Assembly: GCF_030247195.1 (NCBI RefSeq)
Contig: NC_080670.1
Location: 28,909,497-28,973,496 of the forward strand
DNA from: Topomyia yanbarensis
Lineage: Eukaryota; Arthropoda; Insecta; Diptera; Culicidae
Direction: 5' to 3'
Length of the DNA: 64,000 bases
The translations under genes and the position numbers were made by a program. The notes beneath the pieces are model-generated. The model was given only the letters and a program-made list of their open reading frames with translations, searched no databases and had not been told where the DNA came from. Positions 20,718 through 34,226 of the stretch are shown piece after piece. Numbering within the stretch: the first letter of the stretch is position 1; each line of letters starts with the position of its first letter.

Positions 20718-23700
20718 GTGAGTTTTTCAATGTCAAAACTCCATTTGGCAGGAGTGCTGTGTACGTGACCGTCTGACAGCTCTCCAGGCCCTGTGAAACG
20801 GGGTGGCGTGATGCGGCCTTCTTCGATTGGCGTAACTCCCAGATTGGACCAATCGAATATGTTATTTTGTTACAAAAGTTTCATTACTTGCTGAAGTAAT
20901 GTGCAAATAGTTTCTATTATTACGTAAACTGCTAAAAGTACATCGCTAAAACCGTTTTCGCTAGGGTCGCTGGTGTGCGAATCAACCGCAGCAGACGAAG
21001 CGAAAAGTCATTCGTAGACTGAAAACTGCAGAAAATCAGAATATGAAGAAAGATCAAAAGCGGAACGGCCATTTACCACCGCACCGTCGTCGCACTGCTA
21101 ACTGGGGTTCACTTTTGACGGCTGGCCGGTCCGGAAAGCTTTTTCCAGCTGGCAGATTTGCAGACAGTGTTGCTTGCAAAATCGGGGAAAGCGGCACGTC
21201 TTTTTTTCGGATCAAGTTTTTGAGCAATTTTTTTAGCGCCAACTTTGTACATGTTTTTTCTTCAAAAATAACGTATGGCATTTTGAATTTGAATGCTAAG
21301 TTATTGTTCGGCAGCTGAAAGGGTCTGAAAATTATAAAATTCAATTAGGTATTTGTTTTTGGTCTTTTAAAAAAACGGATTGCTAAGTTTGAAGACATGT
21401 GCTAGTTTGATTTTTTTGACCAAGTTTACATAAATTTTGTAGAAATTAGAGCGGACCTAGAGCAACTTGGAACCGAAGTCAGCAGTTCAGAATTCGTAAC
21501 ACAAACAGGGTCCATCAAGAAAATAACCATTGACGTCCGACCTAGTCGATTTGCAACGCCTACTGAACCAACTAGCGCTAATTAATTTGATAAATAGCTG
21601 CTTCCAAACTTAACTGACTGCCACTGTTGCACATAGTGTGTGACATTTGACAACTGAGCCTCCAAATCTGCATTATGGAGGTTGTACGTTCAAAATTTCA
21701 TCTCGATTTTTTTTTGTCAGCGTTGCCAAAAAATCAAAATCTGTGCCGAAAAAATAATGCAGTCATGTTATTTTTCGGGCCAAGCGCCAGACCATCAAGC
21801 TCAATGACGATGATGATGTTATGTACACATACCTAGCGCTCGGGCTATGTGGCGAAGATGGGAAATCACGCGGTTGCAAAGCGCGAATCAGCCGATGTCA
21901 GTCCCGGTGCCCGTTTCCTCCTGAAACCGCTGCTGCTTCCAGCTTCAACTGTAGCGTGGTTCTATTTCAGTGGTTGATTAAGTTAGGGGCTGATATTGTG
22001 GCTGTGGTTCGTTCCAGCAATAATCCAGTCCTACCTGCTGTCAGCAGTGTCAATACTATCGGAGAATCTGGCTGGAACTGGTTAGTGGCGTACTGGCAGT
22101 ATCCGGCGACATATTCTATTCCGTTGAATATTTTTCCCAGACGCGTTTATAATGCAAATTATATAGTTGCTAAAGTGTTTGCTTTGAACTCAAGTGGCAA
22201 CGTTTGGGGTTTATTTTCGACTGTAATGAATGTCATATTCTTCTTGGCTATCGGGGCTGTACACCGCCGCTCCAATATCATTAGGAATGGAGAACGCGTA
22301 AAGATCTCCTTTCCGGCTAAGAAAAAGATAAACAACTGAATACCTGACAAGTGCAAATTTTAAGTGAGATTTCAATCTGTTTTAGCTCAAAAATTTAAAA
22401 ATGTTGAGATTTGAACACATTACGAGCTATCTATTTGAACAAATGGCTTTTTCCAAATTAAAACCTATTTTGTTAATTCAATTATGTGTGCTTAATTGAC
22501 TCAGACTATAACTTTTTTCCGACGTCCCAGTTATTAAAGTTAATAATGTGTCGAGCGAAGGTGACCTATTGTTAGACAAACTGTAATGGCTGTAAATAAT
22601 AATATGTGTAGTTTAAAGATCCAAATGAAGTTTTTCTTTGAATATTTTGCCCATATACCGCGTAGTTATGCACCGATTAGATAACAGCCAACGGTAACGA
22701 GAAAAAAAAACATACATAATTCAGTGACGATGTTTAATTCAAAACCATTCGACTGTTTAGTTAGTCATGCACCTCCGGCGGGTGAACGTCTGCATCGCTC
22801 AAATTAACCGAACCGGTATGAAACCGACAATAGTGTTCCGTTTTCAATCTAAATGTTGTATGCATCGTTGTAAGATTACCCCAACAGCCGAGCGACGACC
22901 CGCGGCGAGAGATGCAATCCACATTTGCATACCCTCAAAAATAAAACCTTCCCGGACCCGATGCATGATCATGCCGAACAATGCGATCGCGACCGGAAAT
23001 TATACCACAGTAAACTTACCATTAAAGGTCGCCCGAAAGCGTCGTTGTTGAAATTTTGTTTGAACCCTAAGACCAGAGAAAAAACCATTTTAACCCACTA
23101 CTACTTTTCTCTGTTGTCAGAATCATATCAGGGTTGAGTCGTATGTTTCAGAGGCGCGGTCTCGTCAAAATTATTTCCGCTGTTTCAAAATTGGACCAGT
23201 GATAATCACAATAATAATACACGCGATAGCGTTTTTTTTCGCTAGCCCATCCAGTTATTATTTCGATTGTTTCGCTCAACACGCCAGGAAGCCCACATGC
23301 TCGTCGACATCGGACTGACCCTGAACTTGAACTTCGTCAACCACTTACGCTCGTCAGAATTTTTCGGTGGCACGTCGCACTGTTTGCCAACCACTCGAAA
23401 TATTGCAGGACAGTAATAGTATAAGATGTTTTAATGTCCCCAAAGCAGGCTAAATGACGTGTTACGTATGCCCACAGTGCTTACCATAGCAACGTTACGG
23501 GTCGTGTCTCTTTCGGAAACAAACGATTGGGTAAAACATCAAACACACACAATCGGTGGTTGCGAGGCACATCGTACTTTACGGGAATTGCACGTTGCTC
23601 TTCGTATGCCACAAAAACTAAGAGTCGTAAAAGCCAAGTGTCGCGACGTACGAAGTGGGTTTTGTCGTGTTCAATCGACAGTTTTACAGAGGTTTTCGGC

Positions 23701-24847
23701 GTAGAGTTTGAGAAAAGATGGCGTTGGACAGTATCGCTAGATTCAAGTTTTGCTGTGCCTTTATAGATATCCTGCATATTAGTTAATTTCATTATTCTGT
23801 GCCGACTATTTGAGTAGTATACTGAGTAACACGGTATGCGAAATGGCAGTTGTTCTTCGCCCCTTGTGTTTCACAGTATCGATAGCTCGGCCTGTTCGCT
23901 TTGCCAATCAATACGAAAGGAGCGCCACTGACCATTTCTCCATCATACACAACAAATAAGAAGATGTAAAATTGTCCATTTCCAGTCGCTCCAGTGATGC
24001 ATGCCTTGATTTGCCTTCCAAAACTACAGGTGCCTTGCCAAATCATAAACTTGCGAGCTAATTTATCTACAAAGACAAACAGCGATCGGGTAAAATTGCT
24101 TTAGATTTTTTTTTTTATTTTGCGCTATTCCACGTTGCAACACGGACTTCACAATCGATTCTTAAAATTTGAGTATCGATCCTTGCTGCTGACCACAATA
24201 AGTTTTTAGCGCGTGTGTGCAGGATTTTTCCGCGATTAGCGATCCCTCTTCGATTAATTTTGAAACTTTTTATGAGCCTGATGAAATTCTCATCAATCCG
24301 TCTTTCCAGGTCAAAGCGCAGTCATTAGCCTTAAAGGACGTCGATTAATAAGAAGCGACTAAATACTAAGTGAAACAGACCATCATTTTCACGTAAACTA
24401 GTTCATAAAACTATAATATTTGAGATGACAGGGGAAAAATGAGTGATAAAACGCAACGAGAAATGAAAGATAAGAGGAGCAGTGTTGCCATTGTTCCAGA
24501 TATTTCACAAGGAAACTGGCAACCGTGCGACTCGCACGGTGCGAGCATGATCTTCCGACATATTTTCGAAAATTTGTTAAATTTTAACAGACATTCATAG
24601 CCACAGCACCAGGGCAACTATTTGATCGGTTCTAAATTTCCTAGTCAGGATCGATTTGACTATCCGGGATTCAGAAATGTTATGTGGGAATAAATCGAAT
24701 GGTTTGAGTTTTCGAAACAGTATCTTTGGTATTAGGTCTTCATATTAAACTCGTTGAATTAGCAATAGAGCATTAGAACATGGCCAAGAGTCAAATATTC
24801 AGAAAAGCATGTTTTAAAATATGCTAGTGTTGGATTGAGGCTAGCTT
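20718..24847. other. putative intron or intergenic DNA, no supported gene
   Basis: No element ends are evident. The longest open frame is 172 codons on the plus strand (21821-22339), with no domain, signal or codon pattern that I trust. A perfect 9-bp-arm palindrome ACCGTGCGACTCGCACGGT lies at 24522-24540. If the exon at 20438-20717 is real, this is the start of its first intron. Confidence 0.4.
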
Positions 24848-24982
24848 AAAAAACGGAGACACGATTTGTATTCCTGAGAAAACTTCTAGAAAAAACGTGA
24901 TGTCCCGCAAGCAAAAAACTTCTTTTCTTGCGGGACATTGACTAGGAGTCTACTCAGGAACACAAATTATGTTTCCGTTTTT
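24848..24982. repeat. long hairpin with about 60-bp arms
   Basis: Left arm 24848-24911 and right arm 24927-24982 are reverse complements with gaps. The tightest block is gatgtcccgcaag against cttgcgggacat around the 15-base loop. The outer blocks (aaaacggagacacgatttgt and acaaattatgtttccgtttt) also pair. It may be a small fold-back element. Confidence 0.7.
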
Positions 24983-25288
24983 GGAACTAACGCAAATTCG
25001 GAGCCAACTTAGTCGTGCTACTAAAGAATGAAAACTAGTCGCAGGACATCTTAGGGTACATATTATCATAAATATTGAAAAAGTATGTCATGCATTGCCG
25101 TCTACATAAATTTTGAATTATGAAAATCTTCGAAGCATATGAATGGCTGGCGTCCAAAAGGAGCTAACCCACAGTTTTTCCGAAATCGGCATTTTTTTGA
25201 TAGTTCTAAGTTGTCTACGTGTACTGCCATTTATAAATTTTGAAAATAATTTTTAGATTTTTTGCTATTAACGGTCAAAGTTGACCAT

Positions 25289-26285
25289 GGAGGTAACCCC
25301 AGTACTAGCTGGCGTCCAAAAGCGGCTAACCCCACATTTAGTCTTATGAAAATACAAGTTTTCTCGTTCGTTTTCCGAGGTGTTAGGAAAAAGTTAGTCT
25401 ATCGATTCGGATTCAGTAAATTTTATGTTGTAGCTCACATATCGGTGAACTCGATATAATACTGTTTTTAGTTGGATTGCATTGTACGTTGACGTTTCGG
25501 CCTAAACAGTCGTTCCTGAAGGTGAGGGCCGCTCACACACTTGCTATGTATGGTTATTTTCTATTTAATATATATTTCTAGTACAAATGTATATTTTTTC
25601 CAAAATTCCTGTGACGGTGTCATGTCTCTATATTGAAAGTTGACTGAGCAATAAGGGATTAAAAGATTGGTACATTTTGTTCTGGAAGTTAAAAACCGTG
25701 GAATCAATTATTATCTTTCGTTATAAAGTTATGGTGTCTTGGGAAAAGTTGCTGTATGGCACTTAGCGCTTTATTTCGTTGAATCATACTAGTTCGGAAT
25801 TCAGCCGCTAGGGTGGCGATGTTATCTTTTTAATAAAACTAGATTGAAATGTCGTGTCTTTGATAAAGTTGTAGATCCTATGACTTTTAACATATCTTCT
25901 GAAGACGCCAACTTTGTAGGTCCAGTATGTTTCGAGATAGAGAAGGTTTTAGTTAAAACATTTACTTACAGATTATGTTTTCAAAAATGCGCCATATTTC
26001 ATAATCTGTTGGACCTACAAAGTTGGTATCTTCAGAAGATATATTTGTAATTATCTGACATACAACTTTGCCGTGGATACCATCTTTCTATCTCATTACA
26101 TTAAGAAGTTGATAACAGCGCCGCCCTAGCGACTGAATTCCGAACTAATATGAAATGATTAGATAAAGCGCTAGATATCACACAACAACTTTGACAAAGA
26201 CACCATAACTGTAAAACGAAAGATAAGGAAAGGATTGTGAATTGTAGGTTAGCCCCTTTTGGACGCTACTCCCGGGGTTACCACC
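25289..26285. mobile_element. fold-back element with nested palindrome, about 1 kb
   Basis: The outer arms (25289-25338 and 26244-26285) share GGTAACCCC, then GCGTCCAAAAG and GGCTAACC in inverted orientation. Inside them, about 25711-25950 and 25985-26226 form a second, longer inverted repeat of roughly 230 bp per arm (for example ggaattcagccgctagggtg against cgccctagcgactgaattcc). A related but separate copy of the outer motif lies at 25146-25173. No coding frame is present. A C-run at 26284-26296 borders the right end. No target duplication was found, so the superfamily is unknown. Confidence 0.65.
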
Positions 26286-26296
26286 CCCCCCCCCCT

Positions 26297-27130
26297 TAAT
26301 TACCCTCTCAAGCAGCACCGCTTGTTGACTAACAGTTTCTACAACTAAATTCGTTGAAAAGAAGCGTACATAAACCATTATTCAACTGATTTAGCAACTA
26401 AAAAAGCGCACCAGCAAACGTTTATGGTTATTCAACAAACCGCGGCCATTACATGTTGCAAGTGTTGTTTGGGCTACGTACCTTCAAACCGCCGAAAACA
26501 TTTTGAAATGAGTATTAAAACCAATCGCACACACAAGCAATGAAATAATTTTCCCAATTGTTTCCCAATGCAAGTCGCAATCACCCGTCGCACCCTGGTG
26601 TGTTGAACTCAATCCAAAACTCATCCCAGCTACCCCTACCACAAAAATGACAGATTCAGGGTTGTTATGGAAGACGACACAAAAAAGGCACTGAACCCGC
26701 GCCAGATTTCGCCCGCATGAAAAACCAAATTGCCAAAAATTGCAATGATTTTTTTTTTTGAAAGTTTATGCAAAATGAATCTTTTATTTATAGACTAAAC
26801 AAATCGTGTCTTATCTGAAAATGGGCTAGCTTCAGATTTATTTTAAAATATACAATCCCAATTTTTTTTTGGACAAAGTATTATAATTGTTGCATTAAAG
26901 AATGTATTTTGGATCGAATCTGCCACCTGTTTGGTTTCGCTGTTTTTGAGAATAATAACGTTCGTTCTAAAAAGCGATCATAATGAATAAGGCTGATTAA
27001 GTACAAAAGTAATTGTTTGTCTTCTTCTTACCGCATCATCTGAGCGTGTATCCACATGCTTCTCATTCAACTAGCGAACGATGAATGAAACACTTAGCGC
27101 AAATATACATGCGGGACGTACATAACTTTA
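26297..27130. other. no supported feature
   Basis: AT-rich sequence with poly-T runs and no open frame, RNA gene or repeat pair. Confidence 0.4.
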
Positions 27131-27139
27131 CAATATTCG

Positions 27140-27313
27140 GGGGTGAGCTTAGCGCAGTTGGTAAATCGATTGCCTTGTACGCAGCGTACCTGGGTTCGAG
27201 TCCCGACCCCGCACATAGGGCAAGAAATTTTTCATAATCGATTTTTTTAACCCAAAGAGACGAATGACCTTAAGGTTAAAACCTCTATAATCGAAATAAT
27301 AAAAAAAAACTTC
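27140..27313 (+). mobile_element. tRNA-derived SINE
   Basis: The head reads like a tRNA: box A TAGCGCAGTTGG near 27149 and box B GGTTCGAGTCC near 27192, internal promoter elements for RNA polymerase III. A non-tRNA body follows (gaccttaaggttaaaacctc) and then an A-rich tail at about 27296-27309. CAATATTCG occurs at 27131-27139 and 27314-27322 and is the likely target duplication. The tRNA part cannot fold into a proper acceptor stem with CCA, so this is a SINE and not a tRNA gene. A LINE partner would supply the enzyme. Confidence 0.8.
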
Positions 27314-27322
27314 CAATATTCG

Positions 27323-28778
27323 ATTGGGTTTCTTAGATACACCATATTGACAACTCTGCCTGAAATACACTCAAATTTTGGATTTTCTGTGCCACTTTCG
27401 ACAGTTTTGCATACAAGTAATAAATACTTCAAAATTTAATAAAGAATTGGATAAAATTTGACCAACTGATCTGTGCAAATATGTAATTTCGTTTAGTACA
27501 ATGTAAGTTATTAAAAAAAGCAGGAGCCTCATTATGCAACCAATTCGAATCGACTTTTTCATACAAGTTTGTATACAATAAACCTTTCGTTGCGAGATGC
27601 GTAATGTCACCCCAGGTTCGACAAGACAATATGAAAAACTTGGATCAGATTCCCCAGAAGTTACTAGTAATGATGGCGTTCTTTTTAATAAATGCGTTGT
27701 TCTTGTAAACTCAGCTCGTTACGGCTGCTTTGATTGCACAAGAATCCATACATTCAGAACACATACTTAACTTTATCCATCCACCACGTATGGGTGGTTT
27801 GAAGGTTGGAATTGCTGTAACTCAAGCTTTTGTGCTCTTTATGAAATTTTGAGATTTTCTTTAAAACTATGTATGTAGCAATTAAGTGCAAACCTAGTCT
27901 TGGAATGGAACCGTATATCGTCAATTGCGGTTGAAGGTCATGCGATAGCCGATTTTAAACAAATTCCGTGACTTAAATTTTTCGTGGATAAGTTAGCAAA
28001 AAAAATTTATGATTTTGCATGGGATCCGTTCATGTGGCATGAACACCAGCGTTTTTGGACAGATAATACTATAAATTCGATAGTAAAGAAGCTGCCGCAG
28101 CACACAGATGTAACTCTTCTTTAAGATGATCCCGTTACATTTTGGACAAACTTAGTTAGCCGCCATTACAGCAAAGATATATTACAATGATGTGACAGTG
28201 GAGTCCCGTTCATCCCGAAGCAGAAGTCACCAAATTGTACCTAATTCCATCTCATAACGAAGTATTGGGCGATAACGGAAACTGAAGATTAGAAGCACAG
28301 TCTCCAGCGGCATTAGTCGGATGAAAACTTGAATTGAAGAATCAATATATTGCCATTCATGTATCAACACACCCCGGAAGATTATTTTTATATACTACTA
28401 AAACCTATCGCATTTTCGTACTTCGTTTGTATATAGAAAGCTTCAACTCGCACAGCAGGGTGAAAAGCGCACGATAAGTTTGGCATCCAGCAAAGAAGCA
28501 TGGGCAAACTGTACACGGTTTATCTGTGTGCGGGTTAATGCCACACCTGCTGAAAATCCACACCGTCTACCGCTTATTGTACCGTTCAGACGATGGTCAT
28601 GATGTTGCTCGTTTGGCATGCGTGCATCGAATGATTGCATCAACGAACACGCAGCATCTCTTTTTATAACTGCACGCACTTGATTGGGTCACTTAGCTGC
28701 TCCCTATTGACGGTTCTGCCCGAAATAGACTCATTTATGTATGGGATTTTTCACGTTTTCCGGGATCTAAGGGATTTG
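27323..28778. other. no supported feature
   Basis: Several short minus-strand open frames (27149-27629 overlap the SINE) show no motif. No repeat ends found. Confidence 0.4.
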
Positions 28779-28780
28779 TA

Positions 28781-29912
28781 GGGAAAAACCTGCAGTGTGG
28801 GTAAAACCGACACCCCACAACTTTCCCATTTTTTTTTATTCATTTCTTAATGACACATTATTATTAGTATGATTATATAGAGCATTTGAAGACAAATTGG
28901 ATTTACGTTAGTACGCCGAATGTCTTAAAAATAACAAAACATACGACAGCAGCTTTCATACTCGTCGGGATGTAAAATTTTGTTGGTAGATTTTAAGGTT
29001 TTAACCGAACAAAAGCTTTTCAAATCACAACATTTTTCAGTACCTATTATTATCGGCCTTTCCTATGATCAACTGGGTGCATTGAAAATGAGTTCGAGAA
29101 ATTCAATATTTTTAATCGCCTTTTTAAAAAAAAAATTGCACTGTTGGGGTAAAACCGACACCCTTTGGTTAGGGTAAAACCGACACGCTGTTAAGATGGT
29201 TGTGTTTACATGCGGTTCATCACAAAAGGGCGGGGGATCTTTGTGATACTTCAATTACACTATTGGCACACTATAGTAATAGCAGAAATACACAGAAATA
29301 CTTTTATTGTGCTTATTTCTTGTCTCTTTAAAAATCAAAAATTGGTATTTTTGCTTATCTGATTCTATCGAAGCTTTTGCTATTTCTGCAAAAAGCTCCT
29401 TAAACCGAAATTCTAGTGTTCTCTTGATTTGTTGTAGATGTACTTTATCACAATGAGACAATGATCTTTTGTATAACCTGGTGGGTCGTTGATGATCAGA
29501 ATTCGAAAAATCAAGGCTGGAAAATGTAGTTTTACTAAGAAGTGTGTGTCACTTATAAGTGTATGAATTCAGATTAGCAGAATGTAGAACACTTGCAAAT
29601 CTTCTCTTACGAAATAAAATAACACTGAAGGTTGCAATGATGTGCGTAAGGATTATTTGGAAATAGCATTATCAAGAAATAATCCTATAGCAAAAAATAC
29701 TCTTGTTTATAGCACTACGCTTTCGAACTCTCTTCTCCTTACTACATAATGAAGCTACGTAGTGAAATAAATGTTTTTGAAACGCTGACAAAATTAAGCC
29801 TTGTTAAGAATTTTCTGAAGAAGAATTCTGTGTAGAAATTTAATTTGATTGGTTTTGTGGCAACCCAGAAAAAGTGTTAAGATTAAGGTGTCGGTTTGAA
29901 CCATAATTCTCC
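28781..29912 (+). mobile_element. TA-flanked mariner/pogo-like element, copy 1
   Basis: It is flanked by TA at 28779-28780 and 29913-29914. The termini carry GGGTAAAACCGACACC on the left and GGTGTCGGTTTGAACC on the right. The same motif occurs twice inside, at about 29146 and 29171. The whole 1.13-kb sequence recurs in inverted orientation at 32415-40488, where it is cut by later insertions. There is no transposase frame, so it is non-autonomous. The TA target and GGG start suggest the Tc1/mariner/pogo group. Confidence 0.8.
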
Positions 29913-29914
29913 TA

Positions 29915-32412
29915 TTTATTTTTTCGTGATTTTCCTTACCAGTAACAGTGCGGCTTCTTAACACGTCTTGTAGCGGTGGTAATTTTGAGAGCGCGTTTCG
30001 TTGGCTACTGCTAGCGGGAACTAACGAGCGGATCACCGGCGGCAAAATGCTTGTGGCTTCTACAACGTTCAAAAGTATACTGGAGCATTTTGGCTATAGA
30101 TAGTTTAACCTTTCTTAAAGATGCTTCATCGGCAAATGGGAGGAGCTAACAAAAAAAAAAATAATGCTCGCTAGTTGAACAGTAGACCAGTTGTTGACAT
30201 ATTTTGTATAACCTTAAAAAATCCTGATTTAGATGCTGGTTATGGTAAATCGCCAAATTTGATTTTCGAATAATTGAACCAGTCAACATTGCTTAACTTT
30301 TATCGGCAGAAATGTATCGAAAACTATCAACTCTTATTGACAGATCTTTATATATATTTTTTGCGGAGAACTCAGTATTTTTTTTTTTGCTGAATAAATT
30401 ATCGAACAGCATAAATTATTATATTAAAATCTCCAGAAAAAGTCTACGGTGAATCAACTTAATTTGTAAATTTAGCCGCTTAAAAGAGATAAAAACAGTT
30501 TCTTAATGATATGATACGCCAACGAATAGTCCTACGTCAACACAATTAACAAAATCTGTTTAAAAATAGACACAATTTTGCATTCGTCATAGAAACGCAA
30601 AAGGGAAGTAACATATCAAATTCAAAATAATAATAGGATTTGACTTACAGAAGATTGGATCAAATGTTTCTGAGAGCAAAATTTTGTGATGTCAGTTATA
30701 AAACTGCATGTGCGATTTAAATGTTCCTTACAATTGGGAAAAAATTAAAAGGAAAAAACAAGCCCTTATTCCATTGATAATGCAAATTTGTTCTTGATTC
30801 CAAATAAGGGAAAAATCATTTGAAGTCCGCGTGGACAATTCTCGTACCTCTACCACCTTCACCATTCGTTGCTTGCTGGTCGAACGTGCAGTGTATGGAT
30901 TGTACGTTAAGACGGAGCATGGAGAAGAAGAAACTATTTGAAGCTGTATGGGTAGCTAATTAATATACTTTCTAAATTCTTTCATAAACAATGACGTAAC
31001 AGTGAACATCCGAATTGCATACACTTGCAAAAATGTCGATTTTCATGGTTGCTAGTTTTACTGTTTTTACCTTCACAAATCACTATAGAAAAGTGTCTGC
31101 AGTCAATACTCACCTTTTATAGTATGGAGTGCAATCAAAAAGTCGTAAAAAAGTCGAAGTTTTTCTTGAAGAGTGCCGGCAGTTGTCAAGTTCAACGCAA
31201 TTTCCCATTCAGTCACAGCTGACTAGATGCCTGGTCGGATAAAGCAAAGCGGGATTAGAGGCTACAAAGCGAATTTGTTTTTTTTTTTTTGCGTTGAATT
31301 AGCAATCGTTAGCTTCAGAAGAAATTTCCCTCTCAATCAAAGCATATAGAACACCACCACAGGGTCGATAGGAAAACTTGGCTTTTTGGGATGGTTTCAT
31401 TTAGCCGCCTGCCAACGATTTGTGTATGTTTTTTTATGGCATAACCGACCGACCCGTCAAACCACGGCTCTTGCCTAACCACGGCTCGGAAATGTTATGT
31501 GATATGTGGATGTGGATGGAATTCTTCTTTTTAGGTGCTATACAGTACAGCCGGTTTTCTGCCTAGTTGTTGGTCGGCTATGCCTGCCAGCTCAGAGTGA
31601 GAAGTTAAATTTAAAACCGAATTGGCTGAACAGAGTTTCCCTTAAAATTACACCAAGAAGAACGACATACCGCGAGAAGAAACGTGTGTGTTTCCTTCGT
31701 GCGTCATGTTGAAATATCTTGTTCATGAGGGAAAAAAATAGAAGCCCGTTGAAATGTCTATCCCTGCAAGTTGGTCTTTCGTTTTCACCTTTCATTTTGA
31801 ATCTCTAATGAACTATTTGTGAGGGATCAATTAACACCGGATCAGGTCATTGCAGGTGGTAATTGATTTGCTGTGAGTTGGGTGCAGAAAAAAAGGCGAG
31901 ACGTGATAAATAGAGTTCAATAATTAAAGTCTGCACTGAATCTCTTTAAACAAGATGAAAATGTATCCGAACGAGCACAAACTTAACGCATTCACAATAG
32001 AAAGGTGTCAGATTATTGCTCGTTTTGATACGTCAATTTTTCCTTGTGCAGTCTCTTATTAGAGGGTCGCTAGTCTAGACCAATTTGTTTCATCATAAAA
32101 TCAGAACTTCTGTGCTTCCGGGACGTCACTCGGCAGCAGTTGCTTACTTCGCTAACATATGTATTGTTACGTTTTTCAGCGTCTCTCTGGTTGCCAAGTC
32201 GGTGCCGGATACTGATGAGAAGAAGATGAAATGCAATCTATGACTTACATTGCACACTTAAGATGCAAGAATGGTATCTACCCCATTTTTCTCCTTGGAG
32301 CATATTTTCGAACCGAGGCGCTCTGCTGAATGATCGAATTCGATCGTCAAAAATCGCCCACCGTATCGACCGGTAGAACTGACATCAATTCACCGGTTCA
32401 AACAAGTTCTAG
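29915..32412. other. spacer between the inverted element copies, no gene
   Basis: These 2.5 kb separate the two inverted copies. They show no homology between their halves and no recognisable frame. Any transcript crossing both copies would place this stretch in the loop of a large hairpin. Confidence 0.45.
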
Positions 32413-33033
32413 TAGGGTAATTATGGTTAAAACCGACACCTTAAGCTTAACACTTTTGCTGGGTTGCCAGAAAACCAATAAAATTATAATTTCTATGCAG
32501 AATTCTGCTTCAGAAAATTGTTAATAAGCCTTAATTTCGTCAGCGCTTCAAAAAATTAATTTCATTAAAAATTATTGGTTGTAAAACTTGAAAAACAAAG
32601 TGACTTTTTGTAGGCACTGCGGGTAAAACCGACACCTCATAGGGGTAAGATCGACACCCCCTTTAATTTATTTTATCTCCATCTTTATTAAAAATGAGAT
32701 ATATGCGTGATTAATAAATTGTGAGTATGTGTGATGCAAATAAGTGTTTTTTATAGCTTCATCATGTAGTGAGGGGAAGAGAGTTCGAAAGCGTAGTGCT
32801 ATAAATAAGAGTATTTTATGCTATTGGATTGTTTCTTGAAATGGGTATTTCCAAATAATCCTTACGCACATCATTGCAACCTTCAGTGTCATTTTATTTC
32901 GTAAGAGAAGATTTGCAAGCGTTCTACGTTCTGCAAATCGGATTCATTCACTTATAAGTGACACACAGTTCTTAGTATAACTACCTTTTTCAGATTTGAT
33001 TTTTCGGACTCTGATCATGAACGATCTACTGGG

Positions 33034-33300
33034 CAGGGATGCCACATTGAAATCTGTGTTTCGGTCAAAAAAATCTTTTTACCATCTGTGATGACTGAAA
33101 CAGGAAAAAAATCTGTGAAAATCTGTGATAAATTTCCCAAAAATCTGTGAAAAATCACAATATTTCCAAAAATCTGTGGAAATCTGTGAAATTTTCATCA
33201 AAATGCCAAAAATCTGTCATCTGTGAAAAAGAATCTGTGATCAAAAAATGTGCAAAAAATCTGTGACATTACAGAAAAATCTATGAATATGGTAACCCTG
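33034..33300. mobile_element. hAT MITE with perfect 8-bp duplication
   Basis: The left end CAGGGATGCCAC and the right end, read inward, CAGGGTTACCAT, are imperfect inverted repeats. CTACTGGG flanks both sides (33026-33033 and 33301-33308). Copy 1 of the host element has only one version of this site, near 29478. The interior is built from about ten drifting copies of aaaatctgtga. Confidence 0.9.
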
Positions 33301-34226
33301 CTACTGGGGTATACAAAAGATCATTGTCTCCTTGTGATAAAGTTCGTCCATGACAAACCAAGAGAACACTAGAAATTCGGCTTGATGAGCTTTTTGCAGA
33401 AATAACAAAAGCTTCGATAGAATCGGATAAGCAAAAATACCAATTTTCGATTTTTAAAGAGACCTACAAGAAATAAACACAATAAAAGTATTTCTGTGTA
33501 ATTCTGCTTTTACTATAGTGTTCTAATAGTGTAATTGAAGTGTCACAAAGATGCTCAGCATTTTGTAATGAATCGCAAGTAAACACAACCGTCTTAACAG
33601 CGTGTCGGTTTTACCCTAAGCATAGGCTGTCGGTTTTACCCCAACAGGGCACATTTTCTAATGAAGCGATTAAAAATATTGAATTTCTCAAACTCGTCTT
33701 CAATGCACACGGTGTCTCTGGTAGAACAATATTTACACAAAAACATCAATATCGCTGAAATATTCACTAATTGAAGGCTTAGATACTCCTCTTTCATCTG
33801 AGACTAAATTTGAAATGTTCTATCGGGGGGTCTAGAGCAATTTTTTTTAACATTTTGATGATTATTTTTGAAGATTGCGTTTCAATGAAAAGCTCTCAGA
33901 AGATATATCACTTTTAGGGGGATGCATCTTTGGACATATAGTATCTGAAAGAGGACCTTGTTACGTTAATGGATACCTCCGAAGACACCAATGTCCGACA
34001 TTTAGCCAATTTCGGACTGATTTAAATTTAAAATTTGAATAATATTTTTACTCGGGGCATTTTTTGTCTCTAGCAGAACAATATTACCACAAAAAAAATC
34101 CATATCACTGATGTACTCACTATCCGAAAACTTGCCTCAATTTTAAACGAGACAGGTTTTGAATTGTTTTTGCTAAGGTTCTAGAACTTTTTTAATATGA
34201 AAAAAATATCTATGTTTATATACATA

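Noticed and set aside
21821..22339. 172-codon plus-strand open frame
   Set aside because: It is the longest frame outside retroelements, but no domain, signal peptide or family is recognisable, and a frame of this length is expected about once by chance in a window this size.
23481..24046. Two minus-strand frames joined end to end (84 and 103 codons)
   Set aside because: A WQGTCSFGR stretch hints at a transposase, but nothing else in either frame supports it and there are no terminal repeats.
27140..27215. tRNA gene
   Set aside because: A and B boxes are good, but the acceptor stem does not pair properly and an A-rich tail and target duplication follow, so it is a SINE.
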